The notes beneath the pieces were generated by a model that saw only the letters and a list, made by a program, of their open reading frames with translations, had not been told where the DNA came from and made no database searches. This document shows positions 63,420 through 64,000 of a DNA stretch of 64,000 nt, in pieces. Source of the stretch: Orthonyx spaldingii (lineage: Eukaryota; Chordata; Aves; Passeriformes; Orthonychidae); the NCBI GenBank assembly GCA_013397795.1, contig VZTJ01005907.1, forward strand, positions 1,092,767 to 1,156,766, in the 5' to 3' direction. A program made the translations under genes and the position numbers. Numbering within the stretch: the stretch's first letter is position 1; the number at the start of each line of letters is the position of its first letter.

Positions 63420-64000
63420 GCACTCCCAAAGGGGCGCACGCCTTGGAAGACGTCATGCAGCCCTGCATGTGCGCACTTCACGGGCGGGAGACAGCGCACA
63501 GAGCCTCAGAGGGGCCGAGCGCGCTGCCGAGGGCATACAAGGTGCAGCCTGGCGGCTTCCGCTCCTGTTCTTCTCCCGGGCCCAGTCGAAGCGACCCCCG
63601 CTTCCACAGGCACGGCGCTGGCCGCCAGCCAGTCTCCCACCCCCGGCTCCCCGTCCGGCTGGATCCCCGAGAATGCGCCACCGCAGCGGGATGGGGATGT
63701 GGCTGGGCCCGCCGCCCCCCGCCCAGGCCCCAGCACCCCCGCTCCAGCTCCAGCGCCGGCTGCCGGGGAGGGCGGAGAGGCCCCACCGCCGCCAGACTAC
63801 GCACCCTCGGGCGGGTCTCCGCCGTGCCGCGGGCTCCGGGCTGGGCGCGGGAGCCAGGCTCTCCTCAGGACACCATCCCGGGATCACCCCTGACCCGGCG
63901 CGGCCCCGCCCGCCCATTGGCCGCGCCGCGCCGCCCCGCCCCGCCCCGGGGCCGACGTCACCGCTCCCGGAGCTCCACGTGGAGCCCTGGCGGCGGCGCA
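63420..64000. promoter_or_regulatory. CpG-island promoter of MCFD2, probably shared with a gene to the right
   Basis: GC and CpG content rise sharply from about 63420 and stay high to the window edge. The core has an inverted CCAAT box (ATTGG at 63916-63920), repeated GC boxes at about 63931-63948 (CCGCCCC units), a CRE-like GACGTCA at 63954-63960, and a perfect 14-bp palindrome with a CACGTG E-box at 63972-63985. There is no TATA box, as expected for a housekeeping promoter. In vertebrates MCFD2 and TTC7A are, from memory, divergent neighbours, so this island probably drives both. The TTC7A part is inference, since its exons are outside the window. Confidence 0.8.
63805..63990 (-). other. 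MCFD2: Approximate noncoding first exon of MCFD2
   Basis: The coding start lies only 9 nt inside its exon, so a 5' noncoding exon must lie upstream. A plausible donor on the minus strand is GAGG|GTGCGT, with the exon ending at 63805. Other GT sites in this GC-rich stretch are possible and the transcription start is not visible. This gives an intron 1 of about 740 bp. Long open frames on both strands here are GC-composition artefacts. Confidence 0.4.

Noticed and set aside
63090..63893. 267-codon plus-strand open frame and the overlapping 154-codon minus-strand frame in the CpG island
   Set aside because: The plus frame runs across MCFD2 intron 1 and the GC-rich promoter on the opposite strand. 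Its C-terminal half is Pro/Ala/Gly-rich, as expected from composition, and no domain is recognised.
63901..64000. Full ER-stress response element (CCAAT-N9-CCACG) in the MCFD2 promoter
   Set aside because: On the minus strand the nine-base spacing from CCAAT leads to GGGCC, not CCACG. Only separate ACGT-core sites remain.
1..64000. CRISPR arrays, bacterial operons, phage or plasmid functions
   Set aside because: No regularly spaced repeats or dense coding. Composition, splicing and repeats are those of a vertebrate genome.

Overview
This is vertebrate nuclear DNA, most likely from a bird. It is AT-rich, has no tightly packed open reading frames, carries a split gene with short introns (about 0.7 to 1.0 kb), and ends in a CpG island. 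It also holds repeats typical of birds: CR1 LINE 3' ends and an ERVL-type LTR of the common avian kind. No prokaryotic, plasmid, phage or CRISPR signature was seen.

The one gene I can support is MCFD2, on the minus strand at the right end. It has three coding exons (63064-62916, 62230-62071, 61042-60911) and encodes a 143-residue secretory-pathway protein with two EF-hands. Its promoter is the CpG island at about 63420-64000, which has GC boxes, an inverted CCAAT box, a CRE-like half site and a palindromic E-box. The 3' UTR probably runs left to about 58720, past a CR1 insertion in the opposite orientation. From vertebrate synteny as I recall it, TTC7A should start head-to-head just past base 64000, and SOCS5 is the expected neighbour on the left. 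Neither coding region is inside the window.

The remaining roughly 58 kb looks intergenic. From left to right it holds AT-rich unique sequence with simple repeats (G/T-rich near 3.6 kb, A/C-rich near 11.5 kb, G12 at 13.07 kb), two weak MIR-like remnants (4.9 and 28.9 kb), short direct duplications (7.5, 26.6, 26.9 and 34.06 kb), CR1 3' ends (35.5 and 38.0 kb), several inverted repeats (36.6, 43.2, 45.1 and 45.9 kb), an old CR1/SINE tail (53.0 kb), a long and very old antisense CR1/L3-like LINE (54.35-55.48 kb), an ERVL LTR (57.85-58.42 kb) and a younger CR1 3' end (59.3-60.1 kb).

The short open frames elsewhere look like chance or repeat-derived frames. I found no previously undescribed protein system. 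The points most worth checking are the structure of the MCFD2 3' UTR, the shared promoter, the ancient LINE, and a few hairpins and candidate conserved noncoding blocks.
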